Assembly: GCF_001456115.1 (NCBI RefSeq)
Contig: NZ_CP013264.1
Span: 1-64,000, forward strand
Direction of reading: 5' to 3'
DNA length: 64,000 nucleotides
Origin: Sphingobium baderi
Lineage (GTDB): Bacteria > Pseudomonadota > Alphaproteobacteria > Sphingomonadales > Sphingomonadaceae
The notes below the pieces were generated by a model. It saw only the letters and a program-made list of their open reading frames with translations. It did not search any database and was not told the DNA's origin. Every line of letters starts with the position of its first letter. Position 1 is the stretch's first letter. The position numbers were made by a program, and so were the translations under genes. Positions 36,048-46,078 of this stretch are shown here, piece by piece.

Positions 36048-37865
36048 TCAGGCCGCCTTGGCGCGGGACATGCGCTTGCGTTCGTTGGGGTCGAGGTAGC
36101 GCTTGCGTAGGCGGATATTCTGCGGGGTCACTTCGACCATTTCATCGTCGTCGATATAGGCGATGGCCTGTTCCAGCGTCATCTTCCAAGGCGGGGTCAG
36201 GCGGATGCTGTCATCCTTGCCGCTGGCGCGGAAGTTGGTGAGCGCCTTCGACTTCATCGGATTGACTTCCAGGTCTTCCGGCTTGGCGTTCTCGCCGATG
36301 ATCATGCCTTCATAGAGCGCCTCGCCCACGCCCACCATCAGCACGCCGCGCTCTTCGAGCGGGCCGAGGGCATAGGCCACCGCCTCGCCCGCGCCGTTGG
36401 AAATCAGCACGCCGTTCTTGCGGCCTTCGATGGTGCCCTTGTGGGGGCCGTACTTCTCGAACAGGCGGTTCATGATGCCGGTGCCGCGCGTGTCGGACAG
36501 AAACTCGCCATGGTAGCCGATCAGGCCGCGTGACGGCGCGGAGAAGGTGATGCGGGTCTTGCCGCCGCCCGATGGGCGCATGTCGGTCATTTCCGCCTTG
36601 CGCTGGTTCATCTTCTCGACGACCGTGCCGGTGAATTCGTCGTCCACGTCGATGACGACGGTTTCATACGGCTCAGTGCGGTCGCCCGCCTCGTCCGTGC
36701 CGAACAGCACGCGCGGCCGGCTGATGCCCAGTTCGAAGCCTTCGCGGCGCATCGTTTCAATGAGCACGCCAAGCTGCAATTCGCCGCGGCCGGCGACTTC
36801 GAAGCTGTCCTTGTCGGCAGCTTCAGTCACCTTGATCGCCACGTTGGATTCCGCTTCGCGCATCAGGCGGTCGCGGATCATGCGGCTCGTCACCTTGCTG
36901 CCTTCGCGGCCCGCCATCGGCGAATCGTTCACCGCAAAGCGCATCGACAGCGTCGGCGGATCGATCGGCTGGGCCTGGATCGGTTCGCTGACCGAGGTGT
37001 CGGCGATGGTGTTCGCCACGGTCGCGACGGTCAGGCCCGCGAGGCTGATGATGTCGCCCGCTTTCGCTTCCTCCACCGGCACGCGATCGAGGCCGCGGAA
37101 GGACAGGATCTTCGACGCGCGGCCGGTTTCGATCACCTTGCCCTCGCTGTCGAGCGCGTGGATCGGCTGGTTGACCTTCAGCGTGCCGGACTGGACGCGG
37201 CCGGTCAGGATGCGGCCAAGGAAATTGTCGCGGTCGAGCAGCGTGACGAGGAAGCTGAAGGGTGCGTCCTGATCCAGCGACGGCGGCGGCACATGATCCA
37301 CGATCTTCTGGAACATCGGTTCCAGCGTGCCTTCGCGGCGAGTCGGGTCTTCGCTGGCATAGCCGTTGCGGCCCGACGCATAGAGCACCGGGAAATCAAG
37401 CTGCTCGTCGGTCGCTTCGAGCGTCACGAACAGGTCGAACACCTCGTCCAGCACTTCCTGGATGCGCTCGTCCGGGCGGTCGACCTTGTTGACGACGACG
37501 ATGGGCTTCAGGCCCAGCGCCAGCGCCTTGCCGGTCACGAACTTGGTCTGCGGCATCGCGCCTTCGGACGAATCGACCAGCAGGATCACGCCGTCGACCA
37601 TGGAGAGGATGCGCTCCACCTCGCCGCCGAAATCGGCGTGGCCGGGCGTGTCGACGATGTTGATGCGCGTGCCGTTCCATTCGATGGAGGTCGGCTTCGC
37701 CAGGATGGTGATGCCGCGTTCCTTTTCGAGGTCGTTCGAATCCATCGCCCGTTCCTCGACCCGCTGATTGTCGCGGAAGGTGCCGGACTGGCGGAAAAGC
37801 TGGTCGACCAGCGTGGTTTTGCCGTGGTCGACGTGCGCGATGATCGCAATGTTACGCAGGGACAT
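36048..37865 (-). CDS. typA: Translational GTPase TypA/BipA
   Basis: 605 residues from the ATG at 37863-37865 ([19 protein letters not shown]); an open frame of 61 further codons upstream does not resemble the family. G1 HVDHGKTT, G3 [10 protein letters not shown] and G4 NKVDR are intact, followed by EF-G-like domains and the TypA-specific C-terminus. It binds ribosomes and assists 50S assembly and stress adaptation. It is divergent from the telA-type gene. Confidence 0.96.
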   Translation of the reverse strand: MSLRNIAIIAHVDHGKTTLVDQLFRQSGTFRDNQRVEERAMDSNDLEKERGITILAKPTSIEWNGTRINIVDTPGHADFGGEVERILSMVDGVILLVDSSEGAMPQTKFVTGKALALGLKPIVVVNKVDRPDERIQEVLDEVFDLFVTLEATDEQLDFPVLYASGRNGYASEDPTRREGTLEPMFQKIVDHVPPPSLDQDAPFSFLVTLLDRDNFLGRILTGRVQSGTLKVNQPIHALDSEGKVIETGRASKILSFRGLDRVPVEEAKAGDIISLAGLTVATVANTIADTSVSEPIQAQPIDPPTLSMRFAVNDSPMAGREGSKVTSRMIRDRLMREAESNVAIKVTEAADKDSFEVAGRGELQLGVLIETMRREGFELGISRPRVLFGTDEAGDRTEPYETVVIDVDDEFTGTVVEKMNQRKAEMTDMRPSGGGKTRITFSAPSRGLIGYHGEFLSDTRGTGIMNRLFEKYGPHKGTIEGRKNGVLISNGAGEAVAYALGPLEERGVLMVGVGEALYEGMIIGENAKPEDLEVNPMKSKALTNFRASGKDDSIRLTPPWKMTLEQAIAYIDDDEMVEVTPQNIRLRKRYLDPNERKRMSRAKAA

Positions 37866-38024
37866 GGGTTCGGATGCCTTCGGGGTCTGGTGCCCGGCCG
37901 GCACAGCGCCTGACCAGTGATTTGCGCGCGCCCTTACAGGAAATGATGCGGTGCGGCAAGACGCCGCGCGGTTGTCGTGGAGAAGGGAAGCCCCTATCCT
38001 GCTTTCCTGTCGACCTTGCAGCAT

Positions 38025-38050
38025 CGGTGTTATATATCCATATGACACCG
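38025..38050. promoter_or_regulatory. 26-bp palindromic operator before the telA/xpaC unit
   Basis: Arms CGGTGTTATAT and ATATGACACCG (38025-38035 and 38040-38050, 10 of 11 paired) with a 4-base spacer lie directly before the ribosome site CAGGAGA. TATATA (38031-38036) could be the -10. An ORF start at 38042 would fall inside this site, which argues for the ATG at 38063. Confidence 0.55.
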
Positions 38051-38062
38051 ACAGGAGATACT

Positions 38063-39274
38063 ATGGCCACGACCGCGCCCGCCACGACTGCCGAACCGCT
38101 GAACCTGACGCCGCCCGATCCGGTGCCGCCCGTCTCGCTCGAAAAGGCAGCGGGGCTGGTGCCGCTGGACGAAGGGCAGAAGTCGAAGCTGGACGAGAAG
38201 GTGGACGCCTTCATCGACGATCTGGTGGCACAGGACGCCGCTTCGCCGGAGTTCGGCAAGCGGGTCGATCAGCTCACCAATATGGGGCGCAAGGAAATCG
38301 CCGAAGCCGCCGGGCACAGCAACCGCTTCCTCGATCGGCCCGTGCGGGCGATGGACAGCGACAATAAGGTGGGCGCGGACCTCGCCGAACTGCGCCGCAC
38401 GGTGGAAGACCTCGATCCGGGCAAGCGCGGCAATTTGATGACGCGCAAGAAGCTGTTCGGGATCATCCCCTTCGGCAACCGGATGCGCGACTATTTCGAC
38501 GGCTATAAAAGCGCGCAGAGCCATATCAATTCGATCCTGGGCAGCCTCGCCAGCGGCAAGGACGTGCTCATCAAGGACAATGCCGCCATCGATGTCGAGC
38601 GGCAGAATATGTGGGCCGCCATGGGCCGTCTGGAGCAGATGATCCATATTTCCAAAACCCTGGACGCGCGGCTGGAAGCCAAGGCGCTGGAACTGGATTC
38701 AACCGATCCGGCCAAGGCGAAGGCGGTGCGGGAAAGCGCGCTCTTCTACATCCGCCAGCGCACGCAGGATCTCCTCACGCAGATGGCGGTGACGGTGCAG
38801 GGCTATCTGGCGCTGGACCTCGTCAAGAAGAACAATGTCGAGTTGGTGAAGGGCGTGGATCGCGCCAGCACTACCACGGTCGCGGCGCTGCGGACGGCGG
38901 TGACGGTGGCGCAGGCGCTGGTCGGGCAGAAACTGGTGCTGGAGCAGATCACGGCGCTCAACACGACGACCGCGAACATGATCGATTCGACCGGCGAGAT
39001 GCTCAAGAGCCAGACCGCGCAGATCCATGAGCAGGCGGCCTCCAGCACCATTCCCATCGAAACGCTGCAACGCGCTTTCCAGAATATCTACGACACGATG
39101 GACAGCATCGACACCTTCAAGCTCAAGGCGCTGGAGAATATGAAGACGACGGTGAACACCCTGTCGAACGAGGTCGAAAAGTCGAAGGGCTATATCGCGC
39201 GGGCCGAAGGACAGGCGCAGGCGGCGCAGGAAGCGCGGAGCGAGAACCCGCTGCTGAGCGCGATCGAGGGGTGA
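38063..39274 (+). CDS. telA: TelA-family toxic anion resistance protein
   Basis: 403 residues from the ATG at 38063. The TelA (PF05816) layout is seen: NLTPPDPV near the start, a central helical body with MTRKKLFGIIPFGNRMRDYFDGYKS-like motifs and IDVERQNMWAAMGRL, and a coiled-coil C-terminal half (NTTTANMIDSTGEMLKSQ). No membrane segment. The family is linked to tellurite and cell-envelope stress, with no defined chemistry. The XpaC-like gene follows 49 bases later. Confidence 0.88.
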   Translation: MATTAPATTAEPLNLTPPDPVPPVSLEKAAGLVPLDEGQKSKLDEKVDAFIDDLVAQDAASPEFGKRVDQLTNMGRKEIAEAAGHSNRFLDRPVRAMDSDNKVGADLAELRRTVEDLDPGKRGNLMTRKKLFGIIPFGNRMRDYFDGYKSAQSHINSILGSLASGKDVLIKDNAAIDVERQNMWAAMGRLEQMIHISKTLDARLEAKALELDSTDPAKAKAVRESALFYIRQRTQDLLTQMAVTVQGYLALDLVKKNNVELVKGVDRASTTTVAALRTAVTVAQALVGQKLVLEQITALNTTTANMIDSTGEMLKSQTAQIHEQAASSTIPIETLQRAFQNIYDTMDSIDTFKLKALENMKTTVNTLSNEVEKSKGYIARAEGQAQAAQEARSENPLLSAIEG

Positions 39275-39323
39275 GGATGCAGGCCGCCCTTTCCCGTTCG
39301 GTTCGCGCGAAGGGTGAGAACAT

Positions 39324-40034
39324 ATGACCCGCTCCGACCGCGTGCTGGCCGATGCGGAGGCCGTGCTGCGCCGCCATAGCGAGCGCGGGCAGAGCCTCTC
39401 CACTCGTGCGCGGCAGAGGCGCAATGCGGGGCTGATGCGGAAGGTCAAATATGCCTTCTGGGCCATCGTCGCCGTGCTGGTCGCGGGCACGGTTGCCGGT
39501 TTCGTGACGCCTCTGGGCACAACCGGCGTGATGGTGGCGCTGGGCGTCATGGTCGCCGCCGTGCTGCTGATCGCGCTGATGCCGACCGAGACGCGGGTGC
39601 GGACGGAGGCGCTGGCCGAGACGGAACTCACCGCCCTCCCCCTCAAGACCGAAATCTGGCTGGAGAACCAGCGCAAGGCGCTGCCCGCGCCCGCGGTGAC
39701 GCTGGTGGACAGCATCGGGGTGAAGCTGGAGGCACTGGGACCGCAACTCGAACGGCTGAACCCGCAGGAACCGGCGGCGCAGGAAGTCCGCAAGCTGCTG
39801 GCCGATCATCTGCCTGAACTGGTGACGGGCTACCAGTCCATTCCCGAATCGCTGCGGCGCGAGGAACGAAACGGCCGCGTGCCGGAGAAACAGTTGATCG
39901 AGGGGCTGTCCGTCATCGACGCCGAAATCGCGCGGATGAGCGAGACGCTGGCGAGTGGCGATCTCGACAAGCTGGCGACGCAGAACCGCTTTCTGGAACT
40001 GAAATATCAGGAAGCAAAGGAACTGGGGGACTAG
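39324..40034 (+). CDS. XpaC-like protein (5-bromo-4-chloroindolyl phosphate hydrolysis family)
   Basis: 236 residues. An Arg-rich cytoplasmic N-terminus leads to two hydrophobic segments (about 43-62 and 66-87), then a long helical domain (~100-236). This matches the XpaC family, usually encoded next to TelA as in Bacillus. The family name comes from a reporter-dye activity; the biological role is unknown. The start is the ATG at 39324. Confidence 0.75.
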   Translation: MTRSDRVLADAEAVLRRHSERGQSLSTRARQRRNAGLMRKVKYAFWAIVAVLVAGTVAGFVTPLGTTGVMVALGVMVAAVLLIALMPTETRVRTEALAETELTALPLKTEIWLENQRKALPAPAVTLVDSIGVKLEALGPQLERLNPQEPAAQEVRKLLADHLPELVTGYQSIPESLRREERNGRVPEKQLIEGLSVIDAEIARMSETLASGDLDKLATQNRFLELKYQEAKELGD

Positions 40035-40054
40035 TCCCCGCTTTTCCTTATCCG

Positions 40055-40210
40055 ATGATCCATCTCACCCTCATCATCGTCGATTTCCTGACGGGCCTGC
40101 TCGCGGCAGGCGCATGGGCGCTGGCGTCCGCGGGCGGCGCCATCGCGGCGCTGGTGGGGAGCGGTTTCGTCGGCTTTTCCCTGTTCAGAAGATGGCGGCG
40201 ACGGCAATAG
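40055..40210 (+). CDS. Short hydrophobic protein after the xpaC-like gene
   Basis: 51 residues, MIHLTLIIVDFLTGLLAAG then a Gly/Ala-rich hydrophobic second half and a basic end WRRRRQ. Two membrane helices are likely. It starts 20 bases after the preceding stop and has the same orientation, so it may be a third member of the unit. The reading frame is short, and it is a prediction from composition only. Confidence 0.45.
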   Translation: MIHLTLIIVDFLTGLLAAGAWALASAGGAIAALVGSGFVGFSLFRRWRRRQ

Positions 40211-40222
40211 AGCAACCGCCTT

Positions 40223-40951
40223 CTATTCCTGAACCTGATAGGTGCAGGGCACGATGCTGGCCGGATCGGGCCGCGCGGCGATACGCTTGAAGCGGGCGAG
40301 ATAGCCACCCGCCGTGGGTTTGGGGATCAGTTCCTCCAGCCGAAAGCCCATGGCCGCGAACTCGCAGGAGAGGAGGCGCGGCGGCGTGCCGTGCTGCTCG
40401 GTCGGGCGGTTCGCGTCGACCACGATGATCTCGCCATCGGGCCTGAGCGCGGGGCTGAGGTGCCAGAGAAAAGCGTATGGCTCGCCGATCTCATGATACA
40501 TATGGACCATGAAGATGCGGTCGAAACTGTTTTCGGGCAAGCGCGGGTCTTCCGGCGCGCCCAGCTTCACGCTGACATTCTTCCAGTCCTCCCGCGTGAT
40601 GCGGCGGGACAGCGCCTCGATCACTTCGGGCATGATATCCTCGGCCAGCACCCGGCCCTTGGCGCCCACGCGCTTGGCGAGACGGACGGTGTAATAGCCC
40701 TCTCCCGCGCCGATATCCGCGATGGTCATGCCCGGCTTGATCCCGGCGCGGTCCATAATGTCATCCGCTTCGCGCACCCGGTCGCGCGCCTCTTCGCTGG
40801 ACCAGCGGGTCGAGACGATAGGGGCAACGGGCCGGTCGGCGCGCGGGAAAGGCCGGGCGGCGGGCGATCGGTCGTCCTTGCCGGACGAAAGCATGTCGCA
40901 GGCGGCCAGCAGGAACAGCAATGCCCCTCCCAACGCCCCGCGCCGCTGCAT
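40223..40951 (-). CDS. Lipoprotein-type class I SAM-dependent methyltransferase
   Basis: 242 residues from the ATG at 40949-40951. The N-terminus MQRRGALGGALLFLLAACDM has a lipobox LAAC, so it is predicted to be exported and lipidated. The following domain has the SAM motif IADIGAGEGYYTVRLAKR and MVHMYHEIGEPY. SAM is not known in the periplasm, which makes this placement odd. Its ATG overlaps the prfB stop as TGATG, so it is probably translationally coupled. Confidence 0.75.
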   Translation of the reverse strand: MQRRGALGGALLFLLAACDMLSSGKDDRSPAARPFPRADRPVAPIVSTRWSSEEARDRVREADDIMDRAGIKPGMTIADIGAGEGYYTVRLAKRVGAKGRVLAEDIMPEVIEALSRRITREDWKNVSVKLGAPEDPRLPENSFDRIFMVHMYHEIGEPYAFLWHLSPALRPDGEIIVVDANRPTEQHGTPPRLLSCEFAAMGFRLEELIPKPTAGGYLARFKRIAARPDPASIVPCTYQVQE

Positions 40952-42078
40952 CAGTCGACATCCTCCACATCGACCTTCTCGCCCGTCACTTTCTGCGACA
41001 GGGCGGCGGCCATGAAGGGATCGAGCGCGCCGTCCAGCACATCGTCGGGCGCGGTCGAGGTGACGCCGGTGCGAAGATCCTTCACCAGCTGATAGGGCTG
41101 GAGGACATAGGAGCGGATCTGGTGGCCCCATCCGATCTCCGTCTTCGCCTGATAATCGGTCGATGCGGCTTCCTCGCGGCGGCGCAGTTCGGCCTCGTAA
41201 AGCCGCGCCTTCAGCATGTTCATCGCGGTGGCGCGGTTCTTGTGCTGGGATCGGTCGTTCTGCGAAGCGACGATGATGCCGGATGGAACGTGGGTGATGC
41301 GGACGGCGGAGTCGGTCGTGTTGACGTGCTGACCGCCCGCGCCCGATGCGCGGTAGGTATCGATCTTGAGGTCGCTTTCCTTGACCTCGATGTCGATATC
41401 GTCGTCGATCACCGGATAGACCCAGACGGACGAGAAACTGGTGTGCCGCCGCGCCGAGCTGTCATAGGGGCTGATGCGGACCAGCCGATGCACGCCGCTC
41501 TCGGTCTTGGCATAGCCATAGGCGTTCTCGCCCTTGATGAGGAAGGTCGCGGACTTGATCCCCGCCTGATCGCCCGCCTGATAATCGACCAGTTCCACCT
41601 TGTAGCCGCGCCGTTCCGCCCAGCGGCGATACATGCGGCTGAGCATCTCCGCCCAATCCTGGCTTTCGGTGCCGCCCGCGCCCGCATGGATTTCCAGATA
41701 GGTGTCGCTGGCGTCTGCTTCGCCCGCCAGCAGCGCCTTGATCTTGTCCTCGTCCGCGCGGTCAGCAAGTGCCTTCAGGGAAGCTATGGCTTCGCTGACC
41801 ATATCCTCATCACCCTCGGCCTCGGCCATTTCGATGAGTTCGGCGGTGTCGGTCTTGTCCTGCTCGATGGCGCGGGTCGCGCCGATGGCGGCGTCTAGGC
41901 GGGTGCGCTCGCGCATCACTTCCTGCGCCATCTTCTGATTGTCCCACAACGTCGGGTCTTCGACGCGGGCGTTCAGCTCATCCAGCCGCCGCAGCGCGCG
42001 GTCCCAGTCGAGGAAACGGCGCAGCAGGTCCAGCGCGGCGTCGATACGGTCGATATATTGCTGCGCTTCGGCGCGCAT
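40951..42078 (-). CDS. prfB: Peptide chain release factor 2
   Basis: 375 residues from the ATG at 42076-42078. The GGQ motif is SGAGGQHVN and the stop-codon tripeptide region reads ISPYDSSARR (SPY, where E. coli RF2 has SPF). The frame is continuous with no internal TGA near codon 25, so the E. coli-type programmed frameshift is absent, as in other Alphaproteobacteria. It ends translation at UGA and UAA. Confidence 0.95.
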   Translation of the reverse strand: MRAEAQQYIDRIDAALDLLRRFLDWDRALRRLDELNARVEDPTLWDNQKMAQEVMRERTRLDAAIGATRAIEQDKTDTAELIEMAEAEGDEDMVSEAIASLKALADRADEDKIKALLAGEADASDTYLEIHAGAGGTESQDWAEMLSRMYRRWAERRGYKVELVDYQAGDQAGIKSATFLIKGENAYGYAKTESGVHRLVRISPYDSSARRHTSFSSVWVYPVIDDDIDIEVKESDLKIDTYRASGAGGQHVNTTDSAVRITHVPSGIIVASQNDRSQHKNRATAMNMLKARLYEAELRRREEAASTDYQAKTEIGWGHQIRSYVLQPYQLVKDLRTGVTSTAPDDVLDGALDPFMAAALSQKVTGEKVDVEDVD

Positions 42079-42144
42079 GGTCTGTTCTCCAAAGTTCCTT
42101 GCGGCGGCCCCTAGCACCCGAAAAGAGCGCGAACCAGCCGCATA

Positions 42145-44685
42145 TCAATATATGCCGCCCTGATCCTGGAGGAAGTCCGCGTCGGTGCGCTGACGCCGCG
42201 CGCCGGAAGCTGCCCCGGCCGCAGCCGCCTTGTCCTGCGCTTCCACTTCCTCCTTGCGGATGGAGCGGCGCGGTTCGGATTCGGGCTTGAAGGCTTCCCA
42301 GATCACCGATGCCTTGGGTTCATCGGTTGGCCACGCGCCATAGATGCGCTTGCCCGAACGGCGGTCGATCGTGACCATTCGCACCCCTGCCGGGGCAACG
42401 AACGGCGTCTTGGGCATATTCTCAAGCACCGGGGCCATCGCCGCCTTCCAGATCGGCGCGGCGATGCGGCCGCCCTGCGCCCAGCCGCCCAGGCTGCGCG
42501 GCTGATCATAGCCCAGATAGACGCCCGCGACGAGATCAGGCGATCCGCCGACAAACCAGACATTGGTGGGGCCGTTCGTCGTGCCGGTCTTGCCGAACAG
42601 CGGTCGATTAAGGTCGCGCAGGACCGTCGCCGTGCCGCGCTGGATCACGCCTTCGGCGATATGGACGACCTGATAGGCGGTCATGGGGTTCATGACCTGT
42701 TTCCCTTCAAAACCGAAACGGGGCATGGGCTTGCCATCCCAGTTCGGCAGGTTGCACCCGTCGCAGGGCCGCCAGCGTTCCGGCCAGATCACCTTGCCGC
42801 GCCGGTCCTGCACATAATCCATGACCTTGGGGCTGAGCTGCCGCCCATGGTTGGCGAGCATGGCATAGGCGTTCACCATCCGCTCGACCGTGGTTTCGCC
42901 CGCGCCCAGCGCAAAGGAGAGATAGGGCTGATAGTCGCCGATGCCCATCGCCTTGATGGTGCGGACGACCCGCTCCATGCCGGTCTGGCTGGCGGCGCGC
43001 ACGGTCATCAGGTTGCGCGACTGCTCGACGCCCCAGCGCAGCGTCTGCGGCCCGGCGCCGCCGCCGGAGAAATTGCGGAAGCATTTCTGGCCGAGACTGG
43101 CCGATTGATAGACGCACAGGGGGCCATCGACGATGATCGAGGCGGGCGTCATGCCATTGTCCAGCGCGGCGGCATAGACGAAGGGCTTGATGGTGGAGCC
43201 GGGCTGCCGCATCGCCTGCGTCGCGCGGTTATAGGATGACAGGCGGGAATCGAAACCGCCCTGCAAGGCGCGGAGGCGGCCTGAATGGACTTCCTCGACC
43301 ACCATGCCGCCCGACACTTCGGGAATGTTGCGGAGCGCCCAGTCCGACCCGTTGCGCGCGACGACGATCAGGTCGCCCGGCTTCATCGCGGAGAAGGCTG
43401 AACCCCCGGTCTTGCGATAGGAAAGCTGCGCCGACCCGGCAGGCAGCGTGCCGGTGGTGCCGTCGGCAAAACCGATCTGCGCGGAAGACGCACTGCGGCT
43501 GATGACGGCGGCGACGCGCCAGCCTTCATAATCGACGCTGACATAGCTGGCGGCCAGTTCCCGCTCCCAGCCATTATCGACCTTGATCTCGCCGACCGGG
43601 CCGGACCAGCCCCGCCCGGCGTCGAAGCGCAGCAGGCCGTTGCGAAGCGCGGTCGTCGTGCTGGCCTGGATGGCCGGGTCATAGGGGCTGCGGACCCACA
43701 GGCCGCCCGCATAGACGCTGTTGGGGCCGTCCTCCGCCTTTTCCCCGAATCGCTGGATCAGGCGGCGGCGGATTTCCTCCATATAATAACCGCCCGCCCG
43801 GTCCTCGAAGCTCGCCCCGCGGGAGGCGACCGTGCCCAGCGGCGCGGCGCGGGCCGCATCGCGCTGCGCTGCCGTGATCCAGCCGTTCGCATGCATTTCG
43901 CCCAGCGCCCAGTTGCGCCGCTCCAGCGCGCGTTCATGGCCGGTCGGGCTTTCCGGGCGGTAATTGGCCGGACCCTTGGGCAGAATGGCGAGATAGGCCA
44001 TTTCCGGCAATGTCAGGTCGGCCACATCCTTGTCGAAATAAGCGCGCGAGGCCGCCTGCACGCCATAGGCGTTGCGGCCCAGGAATATCTGGTTGAGATA
44101 GAGTTCAAGGATCTGCTGCTTCGACAGCACTCCTTCCATGCGATAGGCGAGGATCATCTCCTTCACCTTGCGCGTGGGGGAATATTCGTCACCGATCAGC
44201 AGGTTCTTCGCCACCTGCTGCGTGATGGTGGAGCCGCCGCGGGCGCGCTGGCCCGACCCGATCTTGCTGGCATAATCGAACACCGCGCCGGCAAAGCCGG
44301 GAATGTCGACGCCATGATGCTCGAAGAAGGTCTTGTCCTCCGCCGCCAGATAGGCGCGGATAAGGAGCGGCGGATAATCGCTATATTGAAGCTGCACACG
44401 TCGTTCGCGGGCGTAGCTGTGCACCGGCTGGCCGTTGATGTCGCGCACGATGGTCGGCAGCGGCGGCTCATATTCCAGCAGGGTGGAGGCGTCGGGAAGG
44501 CCGCGCGCGAAGATCAGCCAGAACAGGAATATCGCCAGCAGGAAGCCGCCCAGCAGGATCGCGCTCCAGCGGAACAGGCGGCGTCCCCAGAAGGGGCGAA
44601 GACGGTCCCTGATGCCCCCGGCCTCACGGCGCAGGCGATAGGCGAAGGACGACGGTGCGGCGGTTTCAGGGCGAGCCTCTTCCAT
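42145..44685 (-). CDS. mrcA: Class A penicillin-binding protein 1A
   Basis: 846 residues. After a short cytoplasmic tail and a membrane helix (~40-60), the glycosyltransferase domain carries EDKTFFEHHG, GGSTITQQVAKN and LELYLNQIFLG. The transpeptidase domain carries STIK (QPGSTIKPF), SRN (EQSRNLM) and KTG (FGKTGTTNG). It polymerises and crosslinks peptidoglycan. The amidase gene lies upstream on the same strand. Confidence 0.95.
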   Translation of the reverse strand: MEEARPETAAPSSFAYRLRREAGGIRDRLRPFWGRRLFRWSAILLGGFLLAIFLFWLIFARGLPDASTLLEYEPPLPTIVRDINGQPVHSYARERRVQLQYSDYPPLLIRAYLAAEDKTFFEHHGVDIPGFAGAVFDYASKIGSGQRARGGSTITQQVAKNLLIGDEYSPTRKVKEMILAYRMEGVLSKQQILELYLNQIFLGRNAYGVQAASRAYFDKDVADLTLPEMAYLAILPKGPANYRPESPTGHERALERRNWALGEMHANGWITAAQRDAARAAPLGTVASRGASFEDRAGGYYMEEIRRRLIQRFGEKAEDGPNSVYAGGLWVRSPYDPAIQASTTTALRNGLLRFDAGRGWSGPVGEIKVDNGWERELAASYVSVDYEGWRVAAVISRSASSAQIGFADGTTGTLPAGSAQLSYRKTGGSAFSAMKPGDLIVVARNGSDWALRNIPEVSGGMVVEEVHSGRLRALQGGFDSRLSSYNRATQAMRQPGSTIKPFVYAAALDNGMTPASIIVDGPLCVYQSASLGQKCFRNFSGGGAGPQTLRWGVEQSRNLMTVRAASQTGMERVVRTIKAMGIGDYQPYLSFALGAGETTVERMVNAYAMLANHGRQLSPKVMDYVQDRRGKVIWPERWRPCDGCNLPNWDGKPMPRFGFEGKQVMNPMTAYQVVHIAEGVIQRGTATVLRDLNRPLFGKTGTTNGPTNVWFVGGSPDLVAGVYLGYDQPRSLGGWAQGGRIAAPIWKAAMAPVLENMPKTPFVAPAGVRMVTIDRRSGKRIYGAWPTDEPKASVIWEAFKPESEPRRSIRKEEVEAQDKAAAAGAASGARRQRTDADFLQDQGGIY

Positions 44686-44752
44686 GATGGAGCAGGCTCT
44701 ACGGTCAAAATGCGGTCAATGCCAGCACCGATCGGCGGATTGCGTGCAGACT

Positions 44753-46078
44753 CTATCCCCCCGCCCCGCTTCCCCGCAGGGCGAGCTTGCGAGCAAAGTG
44801 CACTTCGATGGCGCGGGCTACGCCCTTCGCGATACGACCTTGCCCCTCCTTCGACGACAGGAAGGCAGCGTCCTCGAAATTGCTGATATAACCGGTTTCG
44901 AACAGCACCGACGGCATGTCGGGCGCCTTCAAAACCATGAGTGAGGCAAAGCGGTGATAGGCGCTGCGGAAGGGCACATAGGGCGACGCCTCCCGCTGCA
45001 ACAACCGCGCGAAGTTCGATGATATATTCATGGATTCGCGCTGCGTCAGGTCGATGAGGATCGAAGAAACATCGCTGCTCTGCCCGCCCAGGTTGACCCC
45101 GTTGATGATGTCCGCCTTGTTCTCCCGCGCCGCCAGACGCGCGGCTTCGCGGTCGGACGCGGTTTCAGACAGGGTGTAGACGGTCGCGCCCCGCGCCGTA
45201 TCATTTTCCGCCGAATCGGCATGGACGGAAATGAAGAGGTCCGCGTTCAGCTTGCGCGCAATGCCATAGCGTTCTTGCAGCACCAGGAAGCGGTCGTCGT
45301 CGCGGGTCAGCGCGACACGCACCCGGCCCGCCTTCACCAGTTCGTCGCGGATCGCCTGCGCTATGGCGAGCGTCACGTCCTTCTCGCGCTTGCCCGTCTG
45401 CGGATTGATCGCGCCCGGATCATGACCGCCATGGCCCGCATCGATCACGACCAGCGGGCGAGCGCCATCGCGCGGCCCTTCGATCGGCGGCAGCGCCACG
45501 CCCTTGGCGGCACGTGGGATCGGCACGGTGATGCTGTGCACGCGCTGACGCGGCCGCGCGCTCATATGGGCGGGCGCGTCGAATTGGGTGCGACCCCGGC
45601 CGAGCACGGTGCGAAAAGCGTTATCCGACACCCCCTGCAAGGAAAAGCTGAGCGACTTCCCATCGGGCGCGATCCGCGCATTGCCCAGCGTCGCGGGCAA
45701 GGCGAGGTCCAGCACCACGCGGGCGGTGCCCTCGTTCAACTGCCCCTGGCGTACGGCGGCAACCGCCGCATTGCTCCCCGCATAGGATTGCCCGCGCCCC
45801 GCCTGCGCGCCGCTGATGTCCAGCGCAAGACGGCGTGGTCCGTCCAGCAGGAAGGCCGATGCGCCCTCCACACTGTCGTCGAAGCGCACGACGACGCGGT
45901 CGCCCTGCACATCGACAGCGGAAATGCCGCCCGCGAAACCGGGAGCCGCCGCGAATATCGCGCCTGCCATGGCAAGGCTCTGAAGCATGCGCCGCTTGTG
46001 CAACGCAGTGGCATTGGCCGTCCAGCCAAATATCATGACGTAAATCCGTCCAGCGCGTCCCCACGCTGAATCGGGCAT
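44753..46078 (-). CDS. amiC: N-acetylmuramoyl-L-alanine amidase (AmiC-type)
   Basis: 441 residues from 46078, where GAGG sits about 9 bases before the ATG; an ATG at 46036 is an alternative. The signal region includes HKRRMLQSLAMAG. An AMIN-like domain (~50-140) precedes the Amidase_3 domain with zinc ligands in VVIDAGHGGHDPGA, Glu in KREKDV, His in SVHADS and the catalytic Glu in LFETGY. It splits septal peptidoglycan in the periplasm. Confidence 0.93.
   Translation of the reverse strand: MPDSAWGRAGRIYVMIFGWTANATALHKRRMLQSLAMAGAIFAAAPGFAGGISAVDVQGDRVVVRFDDSVEGASAFLLDGPRRLALDISGAQAGRGQSYAGSNAAVAAVRQGQLNEGTARVVLDLALPATLGNARIAPDGKSLSFSLQGVSDNAFRTVLGRGRTQFDAPAHMSARPRQRVHSITVPIPRAAKGVALPPIEGPRDGARPLVVIDAGHGGHDPGAINPQTGKREKDVTLAIAQAIRDELVKAGRVRVALTRDDDRFLVLQERYGIARKLNADLFISVHADSAENDTARGATVYTLSETASDREAARLAARENKADIINGVNLGGQSSDVSSILIDLTQRESMNISSNFARLLQREASPYVPFRSAYHRFASLMVLKAPDMPSVLFETGYISNFEDAAFLSSKEGQGRIAKGVARAIEVHFARKLALRGSGAGG

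Noticed and set aside
40951..42078. Programmed frameshift in prfB
   Set aside because: The coding frame is uninterrupted and has no early in-frame TGA.
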